A DNA stretch of 64,000 nt, taken from Chloroflexota bacterium. GTDB lineage: Bacteria > Chloroflexota > Anaerolineae > Aggregatilineales > Phototrophicaceae. The notes under the pieces are model-generated. The model ran no database searches. It worked only from the letters and a program-made list of their open reading frames with translations, and was not told where the DNA came from. The position numbers and the translations under genes are program-made. Positions 34,768 to 43,601 of the stretch are shown here, one piece after another. The stretch's first letter is position 1. Each line of letters opens with the position of its first letter. The stretch covers positions 248,001 to 312,000 of the forward strand of contig JAIUNI010000007.1 of assembly GCA_020161935.1 (NCBI GenBank), read 5' to 3'.

Positions 34768-36576
34768 TTATTTCAACTCAAGCGAGTGGCTGTCGATCAA
34801 GCCTTTAGCCTTCGAGATGAAGTCTGCCACCGGCATCGCGCCCAAGTCCTCGTCCGTCCGCAGGCGAACGCTGACCCCGCCAGCCTCGATGTCCTTGTCG
34901 CCGACGATCAGCATGAACGGAATGTGCTTCTCACGTGCCTCGCGGATTTTGCCGCCCATACGCGACTTGCCGTTGTCGATCTCGACGCGGATACCCTGCT
35001 TCCGCAGTTGGCTGGCAACGTTTTCGGCATACTCCACGTGACGGTCAGCCACCGGAATAAGGACAGCCTGCACCGGAGCCAACCACACGGGGAATGCACC
35101 CGCGAAGTGTTCGATCAAGATGCCGACGAAACGCTCCATGCTGCCGAAAGGCGCACGGTGGATCATCACCGGACGCTGGCGGCTGTTGTCATCCGCCACA
35201 TATTCGAGTTCGAAGCGTGACGGCAGGTTATAGTCCACCTGCACCGTACCCAACTGCCATTCGCGCTTGAGCACGTCACGCACGATGAAGTCCAGCTTCG
35301 CCCCGTAGAACGCCGCTTCGCCTTCTTCGACCGTGTAGGGCAGCCCCAAGTCGTCACACGCCTGAATGATGGCGTTCGTGGCGTTATCCCACAGTTCGTC
35401 ATCACCCACGTACTTATCACTGGCGGGGTCGCGCGTACCCACGCGGGCGCGGAAGTCCACCAAGCCCAGCGAGTTGAAGATGTTCTGAATGAGGCTGACG
35501 ACCTTCTTGAACTCCTCCAGCAGTTGGTTGGGCGCGACGAACAAGTGCGCGTCATCGACCGTGAAGCCGCGTACCCGCGTCAGACCGTTCAACTCGCCCG
35601 ATTGTTCATAACGGTAGACCGTACCGAACTCGGCATAGCGCAGGGGCAAATCGCGGTACGAGTGCGGCTCGCTCTTGTAGATCATGATGTGGTGCGGGCA
35701 GTTCATCGGCTTGAGCAGGAACTTGTCCTCATCCACGTCAATCGGCGTGTATTGGCTGTCCTTGTAGTACGGGTAATGCCCCGACGTTTCGTACAGCTTG
35801 ATGTTACCGATATGCGGCGTGACCACCGGCAGGTAGCCGTTCTCGATCTGGGCATCACGCAGCCAGCGTTCCAGCGTGTCACGCAAGATCGCGCCTTTGG
35901 GCTTCCACAGCGGCAAACCCTTACCGACCAGCGGGCTAATCGTGAATAAGCCGAGCTTCTCGCCGATGATACGGTGATCGCGCTTCTTAGCTTCTTCGAG
36001 CAGGCCGAGGTAATTCTGCAACTGTTCGGGCGTTTCCCAAGCTGTGCCGTAGATGCGTGTGAGCTGCTCACGGTTTTCGTCACCGCGCCAGTACGCACCC
36101 GCTACCGGCTTGAAAGTAATGCTGATGGCATCGGGGTTGATTTCCTTCGTGTTCTTGACATGCGGCCCACGGCACAAGTCGGTGAATGTATCCTGCGTAT
36201 AGAACGTCATTTTCTCAGCGGGTGAGGCGATTTCGTTGCCGTTCTCGTCCACGCGACCGTTGACTAGATCGTTGATGAGTTCCGTCTTGTACTTCTGACC
36301 TTTGAAGAACTTCAACGCCTCATCCGGTGAGACTTCCTTGACGTTGAAATCATAGCCACCCTTGATAATTTCCTTCATGCGGTTTTCGACCCATTTCAGG
36401 TCTTCTTCGGTCGGCGGCTGCGGCAGGCCGAAGTCGTAGTAAAAGCCATCCTCAATGGGCGGGCCGATAGCAATCTGGGCATCCGGGAAACGCTCCAGCA
36501 TCGCTTCTGCCATGATGTGCGCCGCCGAGTGCCGGATGCGGTAAAGTTGACTGTTCACATAATCTTGCTTGGACAT
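34768..36576 (-). CDS. thrS: Threonyl-tRNA synthetase lacking a TGS domain
   Basis: The enzyme charges tRNA-Thr and edits Ser-tRNA-Thr. The 602 residues start directly with the editing domain (HSAAH at 16-20, and DLCRGPH near 133). The class II catalytic core follows with KPMNCPHHI (zinc Cys) near 290, motif 2 RYEQSGELNGLTRVRGF and motif 3 GSMERFVGILIEHF, then the anticodon-binding domain (DNGKSRMGGKIREA). The usual N-terminal TGS domain of about 60 residues is absent, as in several other lineages. It is preceded by the terminator of the upstream gene at 36687-36717 and a leader of about 110 nt without a recognisable T-box. Confidence 0.95.
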   Translation of the reverse strand: MSKQDYVNSQLYRIRHSAAHIMAEAMLERFPDAQIAIGPPIEDGFYYDFGLPQPPTEEDLKWVENRMKEIIKGGYDFNVKEVSPDEALKFFKGQKYKTELINDLVNGRVDENGNEIASPAEKMTFYTQDTFTDLCRGPHVKNTKEINPDAISITFKPVAGAYWRGDENREQLTRIYGTAWETPEQLQNYLGLLEEAKKRDHRIIGEKLGLFTISPLVGKGLPLWKPKGAILRDTLERWLRDAQIENGYLPVVTPHIGNIKLYETSGHYPYYKDSQYTPIDVDEDKFLLKPMNCPHHIMIYKSEPHSYRDLPLRYAEFGTVYRYEQSGELNGLTRVRGFTVDDAHLFVAPNQLLEEFKKVVSLIQNIFNSLGLVDFRARVGTRDPASDKYVGDDELWDNATNAIIQACDDLGLPYTVEEGEAAFYGAKLDFIVRDVLKREWQLGTVQVDYNLPSRFELEYVADDNSRQRPVMIHRAPFGSMERFVGILIEHFAGAFPVWLAPVQAVLIPVADRHVEYAENVASQLRKQGIRVEIDNGKSRMGGKIREAREKHIPFMLIVGDKDIEAGGVSVRLRTDEDLGAMPVADFISKAKGLIDSHSLELK

Positions 36577-36686
36577 TTTTGCTCCTCAAATTTGCGCTGA
36601 TAACGGTGTGCTACTCAAGCATCACCGGATAGATACAAGGTTGGGTTTCGATTTCGGTCGCTGCGGTACGGTGTCATCGGGTAGAC

Positions 36687-36717
36687 AAACAAAACGCCAA
36701 GTCGGATGGCTTGGCGT
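36687..36717 (-). terminator. Rho-independent terminator ahead of thrS
   Basis: On the minus strand, ACGCCAAG pairs with CTTGGCGT and is followed by TTTGTTTG. It ends the 138-residue hypothetical gene. It also lies about 110 nt before thrS, so a role in thrS leader control is possible but unproven. Confidence 0.75.
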
Positions 36718-36757
36718 ATTATAATCGTCTTCGGTCGGGTTCGTCAGTGTTTTCTGC

Positions 36758-37171
36758 TTACCCGTCCACCACCAGTACATCCGAAATGACCACCGCAGCG
36801 ACCTCAGTAGTCGCGCGTTTGCCACCCATATTAGTTCGAGTCGTTTCGTCCTCAGTCACCAACGTGAACACACTCTCGAAAACATCCAATGCAATCAAGT
36901 TATCAATCGTGTCTTCGATAGTGTCCCGCTCAATCTTTTCAACGACGACGTGCGGTGTTTCCTGCACGGCGTAGCGCACGGGCAGCGCATCCGGTAACTG
37001 CTTGCTGACGGCAAAGCTGAGTTCCATCTGCCGCTGCAAGTAGGGAATGGTCGTAAAAAGCGATGTATAAATTTTACGGTTTTCCAGCTCAACGATCACA
37101 TCACACGCATCAGATTCACCCGCGTCATTCGCGTGTGCTTCGATCCATACGTGTTTGACCATCTCGATCAT
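36758..37171 (-). CDS. Hypothetical protein, about 137 aa
   Basis: The family is unknown. The small acidic soluble protein reads as a beta-alpha-beta module (VWIEAHANDAGESDACDVIVEL, then helix YLQRQMELSFAV, then HVVVEKIERDTIEDTIDNL). It has a conserved-looking DVFESVFTLVTEDE strand and a hydrophobic end VVISDVLVV. AGGTGA 5 nt upstream favours the ATG at 37171 over the GTG at 37180. It is followed by its own terminator. Confidence 0.6.
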   Translation of the reverse strand: MIEMVKHVWIEAHANDAGESDACDVIVELENRKIYTSLFTTIPYLQRQMELSFAVSKQLPDALPVRYAVQETPHVVVEKIERDTIEDTIDNLIALDVFESVFTLVTEDETTRTNMGGKRATTEVAAVVISDVLVVDG

Positions 37172-37309
37172 AATAATCACCTGACATCACTAAAATTTCT
37201 GCGAACACAAAAGTAATTTTTCTGTGTTTAACTGTAAGATTTCGCGAGTACCGTTGAAAGCATATGACAAATAGAGTCTGTTTGTCAAGCATTCCAAAAG
37301 CATCAATTT

Positions 37310-37942
37310 TTATGGTGTGACCAGTCCCAAACCCTGCACAATCAGCCACCCGCCAAACACAACCATGACCACCAGAGTGAGAAGAATAATGCCACGTGTT
37401 ACCCGTTCGTCGATGCGGCGCAAACGGTCGAATACCAGCACATACACGCCCAAAATAGTGATGAATGTCCCATAAAAACCAAGCAGAAAACCCAAACCTG
37501 ACCAGATTGACTCATTGAGGCCGCGTACCAGCAGGGGGCCGTTCAAGGTCGCCCAGAAGATATACGGGCCGGGACTGAGCCAACCCATGACCGCGCCCTG
37601 CATCAGCAGTTTGCCTTGCCCTACCCCGACGGAGGAGTCATCGGCTTTCGCGCTGAACGACACCTGACCGGATTTGTACTGCTTCCACGAGCCGTAAGCA
37701 ATCCATAACAGATATAGGCCGCCGACCAGTTGGATAACGCGCGTCAACTCCGGTGGAAACTGCTTCAAGATCAACACCGCAAGCAGGATAATCGGTACAT
37801 CCGTCACCAGCGGGGTGAGGATGAGGATGATACTTTTACGCCAGCCCTGCGCCAGCGTCCTGCCGATCAAAAAGGTGGTGAACGGCCCCGGCTGTGCGCC
37901 AGCAGCGAAGGCGATACTGATTCCTTGGGTCAAAAAGAACAT
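37310..37942 (-). CDS. LysE-family amino-acid exporter
   Basis: The 210 residues have six hydrophobic helices. The opening motif is GISIAFAAGAQPGPFTTFLIGRTLAQGWRKS, broken here into its family elements: a small-residue helix, the PGP turn (QPGPF) and a basic loop. A second signature, GAVMGWLSPGPYIFW, is typical of LysE/RhtB carriers. These export lysine, arginine, threonine or homoserine lactones; the substrate is not assignable. It is complete, with no neighbouring LysR regulator. Confidence 0.85.
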   Translation of the reverse strand: MFFLTQGISIAFAAGAQPGPFTTFLIGRTLAQGWRKSIILILTPLVTDVPIILLAVLILKQFPPELTRVIQLVGGLYLLWIAYGSWKQYKSGQVSFSAKADDSSVGVGQGKLLMQGAVMGWLSPGPYIFWATLNGPLLVRGLNESIWSGLGFLLGFYGTFITILGVYVLVFDRLRRIDERVTRGIILLTLVVMVVFGGWLIVQGLGLVTP

Positions 37943-38016
37943 AACAACACTTTCATCATATAAATAAAATCGCGCCTACTTGATTCCGGCGCGACCTATT
38001 GTAAACCAACCACCGA

Positions 38017-39135
38017 CTATAGTAAGGGTATCGAACCGGGTTTCTCTTCTACGAATTCCTCGTCCTTGCCGCGCTGGCGAAAGCGGCGTATCGGCTTGAC
38101 GATCAAGCGCATCCGCTGTTTGGCAGCCCAACGGCCAATCGCGCTGAGTTGGCGGAGACCGGTTTCCATTGCGCCGCCTTCATCGTACCCAAAGCGGTAC
38201 GTAAGGAAGTAAGGGTTATCTTTCAAATAAGCCAGCGCCGCGTCAGAAGCATCCGCCAGCTTAACAGGGTCATGCTCTTTGTCGAGCGCTTGCAGGGCTT
38301 GTACGGGCAGCTTGAGGTTACGGGAGAATACGTCCAGCAGCAGCGGACGGTGGAAGAACTTCGCCAGCATTTCCGGTCGGGTAATTTGGAGTTCGGGCGG
38401 CAGTTCAGCGGCTTGCCCATCCGCACCCTGTACCAACAATTGAAGTTCAAAGCGCTCGTCCACAATACGCCGCCAACGCTTTTTGTCGGCCTCCGGTATC
38501 AGCGCATCCACCCGTGACATGATATAGCTAGCCGCTTCTTCGAGCGCCGTTTTGCGGGGCTTACCAGTTGCGTCAGGGTCAATCGCGGGGATGACCTGCC
38601 CGATATTCATGGTGACTTCTGGCCGCTTAAGGTTGACAGCCGCGCCCAACGCGCCATCTATGCCACCGAAGCCAATCGGCACAATCGGCGCACCGGATTG
38701 GTAACTCAACCACGAGACACCCGTTTTGCTTTTCTTGGCGCTGGATTCCCAAATGCCGCCTTCGGGGAAGATGCCGACCACGCCGCCCTGCTTCAACACA
38801 TCGAGCGCAACCTTGAGCGCCTCTCGATCCATCGCGCCACGGACGATAGGGATGTAGCCCCATGCGTGTACCGCCCAGCCGTATTTGGGGTCAAACGGAA
38901 TATCACCGTTGCCAATCAGTTCAACCTGAAACGGTGAACAGAGTACCATCATCGCGGCTTCGAGCATGGCGACATGATTGCCCACCAGAATAAGTGGGCC
39001 TTTCTTCGGGATATTTTCGTAGCCGCTGACGCGCACCCGTGTGAGCAAACGCAGCAAGCCGTAACCTAAGAAGCGCAGCACAAAACGCCATACCACACGC
39101 CGGGGATAGCGTATCGAAGGAGATTCAGAAGCCAT
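38017..39135 (-). CDS. PlsC-like 1-acyl-glycerol-phosphate acyltransferase with C-terminal extension
   Basis: The N-terminal 200 residues form an LPLAT domain: motif I GNHVAMLEA (His54, with Glu59 in place of the usual Asp), motif II-like GYIPIVRG, motif III IFPEGGIW near 123 and motif IV APIVPIGFGG. The family acylates lysophosphatidate in membrane lipid synthesis. The C-terminal about 150 residues are unassigned, and the protein ends in a basic stretch (RRFRQRGKDEEF). The H-x4-E change may alter activity. The gene is 8 nt downstream of a winged-helix protein gene and presumably in one operon with it. Confidence 0.78.
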   Translation of the reverse strand: MASESPSIRYPRRVVWRFVLRFLGYGLLRLLTRVRVSGYENIPKKGPLILVGNHVAMLEAAMMVLCSPFQVELIGNGDIPFDPKYGWAVHAWGYIPIVRGAMDREALKVALDVLKQGGVVGIFPEGGIWESSAKKSKTGVSWLSYQSGAPIVPIGFGGIDGALGAAVNLKRPEVTMNIGQVIPAIDPDATGKPRKTALEEAASYIMSRVDALIPEADKKRWRRIVDERFELQLLVQGADGQAAELPPELQITRPEMLAKFFHRPLLLDVFSRNLKLPVQALQALDKEHDPVKLADASDAALAYLKDNPYFLTYRFGYDEGGAMETGLRQLSAIGRWAAKQRMRLIVKPIRRFRQRGKDEEFVEEKPGSIPLL

Positions 39136-39143
39136 ATTGTGGA

Positions 39144-39839
39144 TTAGTCTGCCTGTTTCGTAATACTAATATCGGCTGTGTAAGCGGCTAAGGGTGCGCT
39201 GGCAACCTCGCCGGCGACATCCACATCGACGTACATGCCACCGGCGACCGCAATATCATCGGGATTGGGGCCAAGTTGGAACGCCTGCACCTTGATACGC
39301 GCTTTGTCGAGCGTGCCAGCGGTGATGGTAAAGCTCTTGTGGACAGCCACATTTTCAACCTCAAAGGTCGCTTCCTGTGGGCGGGTCGGCTCGGCGTTCA
39401 CCAGCGAGACACGCAAAACAACTTCGGCCTCATCGTCGATATATTGGTTGCTGCCCGCCGGATGGAAACCGATATGGAAGGTCGTCGCCGCGCCGGACTT
39501 GAGAGTCTTCGGTACGACCAGCACCATCTTACGGGTGACCTTTTCCTCGACCGCGACTTTAGCAACCCGTTTCTCGGCAGGGAATTCGTCGTCATAAGCG
39601 GCGAGTTCTTCAACTGCGTCCTGACCATTTTCGCTGAGGCGGTAGGCTTGGTCACCATCCATTTGGAGGTAACCGCGCGTCACCAAACGGCGGATGACCT
39701 TACCAAAGGTGCGATCACTCAAGCCGACTTCATCGGTAATCAGCGTGGCATGGGCAACAGGGTCTTTCAACGTCCCAAAATAACGCAGGACATCCAATGC
39801 TTCGGGCGGAAGTGCTTTGAGATGGAACGGTAAGTCCAT
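39144..39839 (-). CDS. Winged-helix protein with beta-rich C-terminal domain
   Basis: Residues about 10-75 form a DNA-binding winged helix (ALDVLRYFGTLKD, LSDRTFGKVIRRLVTRGYLQMDG). A Glu/Lys-rich linker follows, then about 125 residues of predicted beta strands (KMVLVVPKTLKSG, EAEVVLRVSLVN, ATFEVENVAVHKSFTI). The C-terminal domain is unassigned. It could sense a ligand or hold a partner. It lies directly upstream of the acyltransferase gene with only 8 nt between and may control that operon, by inference. Confidence 0.65.
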   Translation of the reverse strand: MDLPFHLKALPPEALDVLRYFGTLKDPVAHATLITDEVGLSDRTFGKVIRRLVTRGYLQMDGDQAYRLSENGQDAVEELAAYDDEFPAEKRVAKVAVEEKVTRKMVLVVPKTLKSGAATTFHIGFHPAGSNQYIDDEAEVVLRVSLVNAEPTRPQEATFEVENVAVHKSFTITAGTLDKARIKVQAFQLGPNPDDIAVAGGMYVDVDVAGEVASAPLAAYTADISITKQAD

Positions 39840-39917
39840 AGATCAACCCTGTGTTCTGAAATAGTTAAAACGGAATAATTTCAGTATAGCGCAGATTGCT
39901 CATCCGACAACTTTAGA

Positions 39918-41231
39918 CTAGAGCAGCACAACCCGCGCCTTGCCCTTCCGCGACTCGATCACGTGGCGCGTATCGACCACTAATTGAGCGTGGTCAACTA
40001 ATTTTTGATAATCAAATTGGCTGTGGTCGGTGGTAATCACCACACAATCCACCCCACTAATGAGGTCGTCGCTGTAAGGCGTATTTTCCATTACTGAGCC
40101 ATCTTCCAAGCGCAGACGGGCGACGAACGGGTCGTGGTAGCTGAGGACAGCACCTTTTTCGTGCAGGAGCTTAAGGACATCGAGCGCGGGACTTTCACGC
40201 ACATCATCAATATCGCGCTTATAAGCTACACCTAACACCAGCACCTTCGAACCGCGAACGGCCTTGCCATCATCATTCAGGGCGTTGGTGATCTTATCCA
40301 TCACATACAGCGGCATGTAGGCGTTCATCTCGCTGGCGAGTTGAATATAGCGCGAGTTGTAGTGCAGGGTTTTCATCTTCCAACTGAGGTACAGCGGGTC
40401 AACCGGGATGCAGTGACCACCGACACCGGGACCGGGGTAAAACGGCATGTAGCCGAAGGGCTTGCTGGTCGCAGCTTTGATGACTTCCCACACGTCCACA
40501 CCGAGCATATCGCACATAATCGCCATTTCGTTGGCGAGGCCGATATTGACTGAGCGGAAGGTGTTTTCCATCAGTTTGACCATCTCGGCAGTCTTGGGCG
40601 ACGACACCGGAACAATGGTATCAACCGCCGCACGGTACAAGGCGACCGTGACTTCGGTGCAGGCAGGCGTTACACCACCGATGACCTTAGGCGTATTCCG
40701 CAGGTGGTAACGTGGGTTGCCGGGGTCGATGCGTTCTGGCGAGAAGGCGACGAACACATTCTCGCCAACCTTGAAACTGTCGTGGTTGATACGCGGCAGG
40801 ATGGTTTCCTCGGCAGCACCGGGGTAAGCCGTGCTTTCGAGGACGATCAACAGACCATCGTGGATGATTTTGGAAATCGACTCCACAGCATTAATGACAT
40901 ACGACATATCGGGTTCTTTGATGTCGTTCAGCGGGGTCGGTACGCAAATGCTAACGGTATCAATATCGCGCAGGTCGTCATAGCTAGTGGTGGCGCAGAG
41001 CTTACCACTTTTGACCAGCGGCAGGACACGCTCAGACGGAATATCGAGGATGTAACTTTCACCGCGATTGATGCTCGCGACCTTATCAGCGGCGACATCC
41101 AGCCCGACCACTGTAAACCCGGCCTCGGCAAACTCGACCGCCAGCGGCAGCCCTACGTAGCCTAAGCCGATGATGCTGACGCGAGCGCTGCGGTTGTTGA
41201 GGCGGTCAAGAAGTTGTTTTTGAGTGGTCAT
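39918..41231 (-). CDS. UDP-N-acetylglucosamine/mannosamine 6-dehydrogenase family protein
   Basis: The enzyme oxidises the C6 of a UDP-sugar twice with NAD to make a uronic acid for polysaccharides. The NAD-binding motif is IIGLGYVGLPLAVEFAEAG, the substrate-binding Lys/Asn lie in KLMENTFRSVNIGLANE, and the catalytic Cys is in GPGVGGHCIPVDP near residue 260. KRDIDDVRESPALDV marks the C-terminal UDP-binding domain. It resembles WbpA/WecC more than Ugd. The start is the ATG at 41231; the frame extends to a GTG at 41246 without a ribosome-binding site. Confidence 0.88.
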   Translation of the reverse strand: MTTQKQLLDRLNNRSARVSIIGLGYVGLPLAVEFAEAGFTVVGLDVAADKVASINRGESYILDIPSERVLPLVKSGKLCATTSYDDLRDIDTVSICVPTPLNDIKEPDMSYVINAVESISKIIHDGLLIVLESTAYPGAAEETILPRINHDSFKVGENVFVAFSPERIDPGNPRYHLRNTPKVIGGVTPACTEVTVALYRAAVDTIVPVSSPKTAEMVKLMENTFRSVNIGLANEMAIMCDMLGVDVWEVIKAATSKPFGYMPFYPGPGVGGHCIPVDPLYLSWKMKTLHYNSRYIQLASEMNAYMPLYVMDKITNALNDDGKAVRGSKVLVLGVAYKRDIDDVRESPALDVLKLLHEKGAVLSYHDPFVARLRLEDGSVMENTPYSDDLISGVDCVVITTDHSQFDYQKLVDHAQLVVDTRHVIESRKGKARVVLL

Positions 41232-41307
41232 ACATCTGCTTTTCACTATTGGCTGAACAACCGCGCATTATAAACGCCCTGCCCAAACACCTTCAAGCGT
41301 CCATTAG

Positions 41308-41348
41308 GCAAAATAAAGCGCCTGACAGGATCTATTTGTCGGGCGCTT
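41308..41348 (-). terminator. Rho-independent terminator of the PDZ protein gene
   Basis: On the minus strand, AAGCGCCCGACA pairs with TGTCAGGCGCTT with one G-U pair, followed by TATTTTG. Confidence 0.8.
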
Positions 41349-41392
41349 GGACTACGCTAGGCCGATTATTTAGGTGTAATCGTTACCTCCTT

Positions 41393-42787
41393 TTACATCG
41401 AGGTGCCGCTGAGGGCGGGTTCCTGCGGCTGCTGGGGAGCCGGAATTTGGAACTGGAAGCTATGACCATCCTGATTAAAGAACGGGAAGGCATCACTCAT
41501 CGGCATTTGTTCCAGCGTGACTTCGATTTCAGTCGATGTGCCTTCACGCATGACTTCGAGCTTAACGGTATCACCGGGTTCGTAGGCGAACAAGCGATCA
41601 CGCAGGGTATGTTCCTCATCAACCTTATCGCCATCGACTGAGACCACCACATCATTGGCCTTCAAACCGGCCTTTTCAGCAGGTGAGTCCTGCATGACGG
41701 TTGTGACCAGCGCACCGACGGTTTCGGTCACATCATGTTCCTTAGCAACATCGGCGTTCAGGGTTAAGAACTCGACACCCAGACGTGAGCCACCACCCCT
41801 ATTAAAGGGCATGTTGAAGAATGGGAACTCGCCGGGGGTCATATCGAACGCACCACGATCAAACAGTATCAGCGCAGAGACGGGCAGCTTGATTTCCTGA
41901 TCTTTACCATCGCGGTTGACGGTCAAGGCCACTTCAGTCTTATCGCCACTGGAGAGATATTCACGCAGACCAGCCGCATCATAAGCCGTGCCATCGAACA
42001 GGGTGATCTTGTCGCCTGTGCGAAGGCCAGCTTTATAGAGTTCGCTTTGTTCGGCGACGTTATTCAGCGTCCATGACTTATCGGCTTCGTTGAAGGTGAC
42101 GCTCAAGCTGTTGTGCATGGGGGTCGTGATGTTCATGCCGGTTGAGGCTTCGGGTGTGACATTCACGGTGACGGTTTCATTCCCACGAGTGACTTCAACG
42201 GCGACTTCCGTCCCTACGGTCAGGTTTTGAACGGCGGTCACGGCTGACCCGGCATCGGTGATTTCAGTATCACCAATCTTCGTGAGGATGTCATCGACTT
42301 TCAGCCCGGCCTTCTCGGCTGGCGAACCAGCAGCGACCGCACGGATGACTGGCCCGTTATCGCTATTTTCGATTTGGATACCTAGCATTGGCCGTTCGGT
42401 CATGGTGGGAACCGGCGGTTCGGTGGCCCCGGCAGGGCGCACACCCAAAGTCAGCGAGAGTTCGAGTGTTTCGGTGTCGCGGGTGACGGCGAGTTTGATT
42501 TCGTCGCCGACTTTGTGTTCAGCGACAACACCCGAGATGGTTTCCGAGGTGACGGCTTTACCGTCGATGGCGGTGATGATGTCGCCGACTTTTAGACCGG
42601 CCTTCGCGGCTGGACTTTCGGCCTGCACATCCTCGACTTTTACCCCGTTATCGGCAGGGCTGAGGCCGATACCGAGAAAGGGCGTTCCAGTTGAATCTTG
42701 AGCGCCAACGATGCCGAACGCAGACACCACCAACGCGAGAATGAGTAACCCAATTGCGAAACGTGTACCTTTACGATTTGCGAGCAT
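41393..42787 (-). CDS. Exported protein with four tandem PDZ domains
   Basis: A signal peptide (basic MLANRKGTRF, hydrophobic AIGLLILALVVSAFGIVGA) is followed by four PDZ domains of about 85-100 residues. Each has an ESPAAKAGLKVGDII-type core: AGLKVGDIITAIDG, AGLKVDDILTKIGD, AGLRTGDKITLFDG and AGLKANDVVVSVDG. There is no protease domain, unlike HtrA or Ctp enzymes. The end is Gln/Pro-rich (PAPQQPQEPALSG). It probably binds peptides or scaffolds proteins outside the membrane. The start at 42787 is set by GGGAGGAG 9 nt upstream and by the signal peptide; the frame is open further upstream. Confidence 0.85.
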   Translation of the reverse strand: MLANRKGTRFAIGLLILALVVSAFGIVGAQDSTGTPFLGIGLSPADNGVKVEDVQAESPAAKAGLKVGDIITAIDGKAVTSETISGVVAEHKVGDEIKLAVTRDTETLELSLTLGVRPAGATEPPVPTMTERPMLGIQIENSDNGPVIRAVAAGSPAEKAGLKVDDILTKIGDTEITDAGSAVTAVQNLTVGTEVAVEVTRGNETVTVNVTPEASTGMNITTPMHNSLSVTFNEADKSWTLNNVAEQSELYKAGLRTGDKITLFDGTAYDAAGLREYLSSGDKTEVALTVNRDGKDQEIKLPVSALILFDRGAFDMTPGEFPFFNMPFNRGGGSRLGVEFLTLNADVAKEHDVTETVGALVTTVMQDSPAEKAGLKANDVVVSVDGDKVDEEHTLRDRLFAYEPGDTVKLEVMREGTSTEIEVTLEQMPMSDAFPFFNQDGHSFQFQIPAPQQPQEPALSGTSM

Positions 42788-42899
42788 GTTCTTGTACTCC
42801 TCCCAGAGTAACAACGTGTGATAAGCCTTAACGAACGAGAACCTTATCACCGTCAAGAACAGTAGTCCGCTGATCTGAACGGTAGCTGAAATCAAGATA

Positions 42900-43500
42900 A
42901 GCGCGATGTAAATAGTCGATTGGCAGAATATTAGTCGGTAGGCAAGCCACCAGCTATCAGTCGCAGCCTTCAGCTAAAAGCAAAAGCAGATGCGTTGGAA
43001 CTTATTAAATGTCTGAGTAAGTCATTCCAAAACTGCAAATACTGCAAATTCCGCAAACGCGAAACCCTAGTAGACGGCGGATGTGAGGGAGCGAAGTGCC
43101 GAAAATGCACAATATTCTTCAAATTCGTCAATTTCAGAAGCAGCTTTTGCGATTTGATGTGAATGATGCTGTTGTTGTTGTTGAGAATCCGTTGTTTTAT
43201 GTCGGAAGTGTCGTAAATGTCGGCGGTGAGAAGCGTGTTTCTCCCTCAATTGGCGGAAATGTCGTCAATGTCGGAAAGGGCAGTTGGCAATATTGGCGAC
43301 AATTTCGGCAATGGCATATCGATTTGAGTGCTGATTCGGCGAATGGCTCGGGTGAAACCACGGCGATGTTGGCAAAAGGTCTGCCGCCGCCAAGATTGCT
43401 AAACCGTTTTCCAACCTTTTCACGAGCCATTTCAATCAGAGTTGTTGCAAAGTGATGTGTGCAGTATCAACGCATAACATTACAATTCATTTTAGAACAT
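42900..43500. repeat. Non-coding region with degenerate GTCGG/GGCGG repeats
   Basis: No supported gene is present. From about 43065 to 43420 the sequence is built of imperfect short units such as GGCGGATGTGAGGGAG, TGTCGGAAGTGTCGTAAATG, TGTCGGCGGTGAG and TTGGCGGAAATGTCGTCAAT. A first part (43020-43060) is rich in GCAAATACTGCAAATTCCGC. A 15-bp piece is shared in reverse orientation with 28436-28450. Confidence 0.55.
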
Positions 43501-43601
43501 TTGTATTACGAAGTCAAGGGGGTTGGGTTAGAATTTTCAAATCTTTGGAGGGGTATAGACCCCACCCCTATAAAGAAAATGCTGGCTGGAGTGGGCGGTG
43601 C

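Noticed and set aside
36577..36757. T-box or other tRNA-sensing leader before thrS
   Set aside because: No T-box consensus or specifier-loop arrangement was found. The only clear element is the terminator of the upstream gene.
43096..43455. Plus-strand 119-residue ORF
   Set aside because: It lies wholly in degenerate GTCGG-type repeats. The translation (VNVGGEKRV, VVNVGKGS) reflects the repeat, and no start signal is seen.
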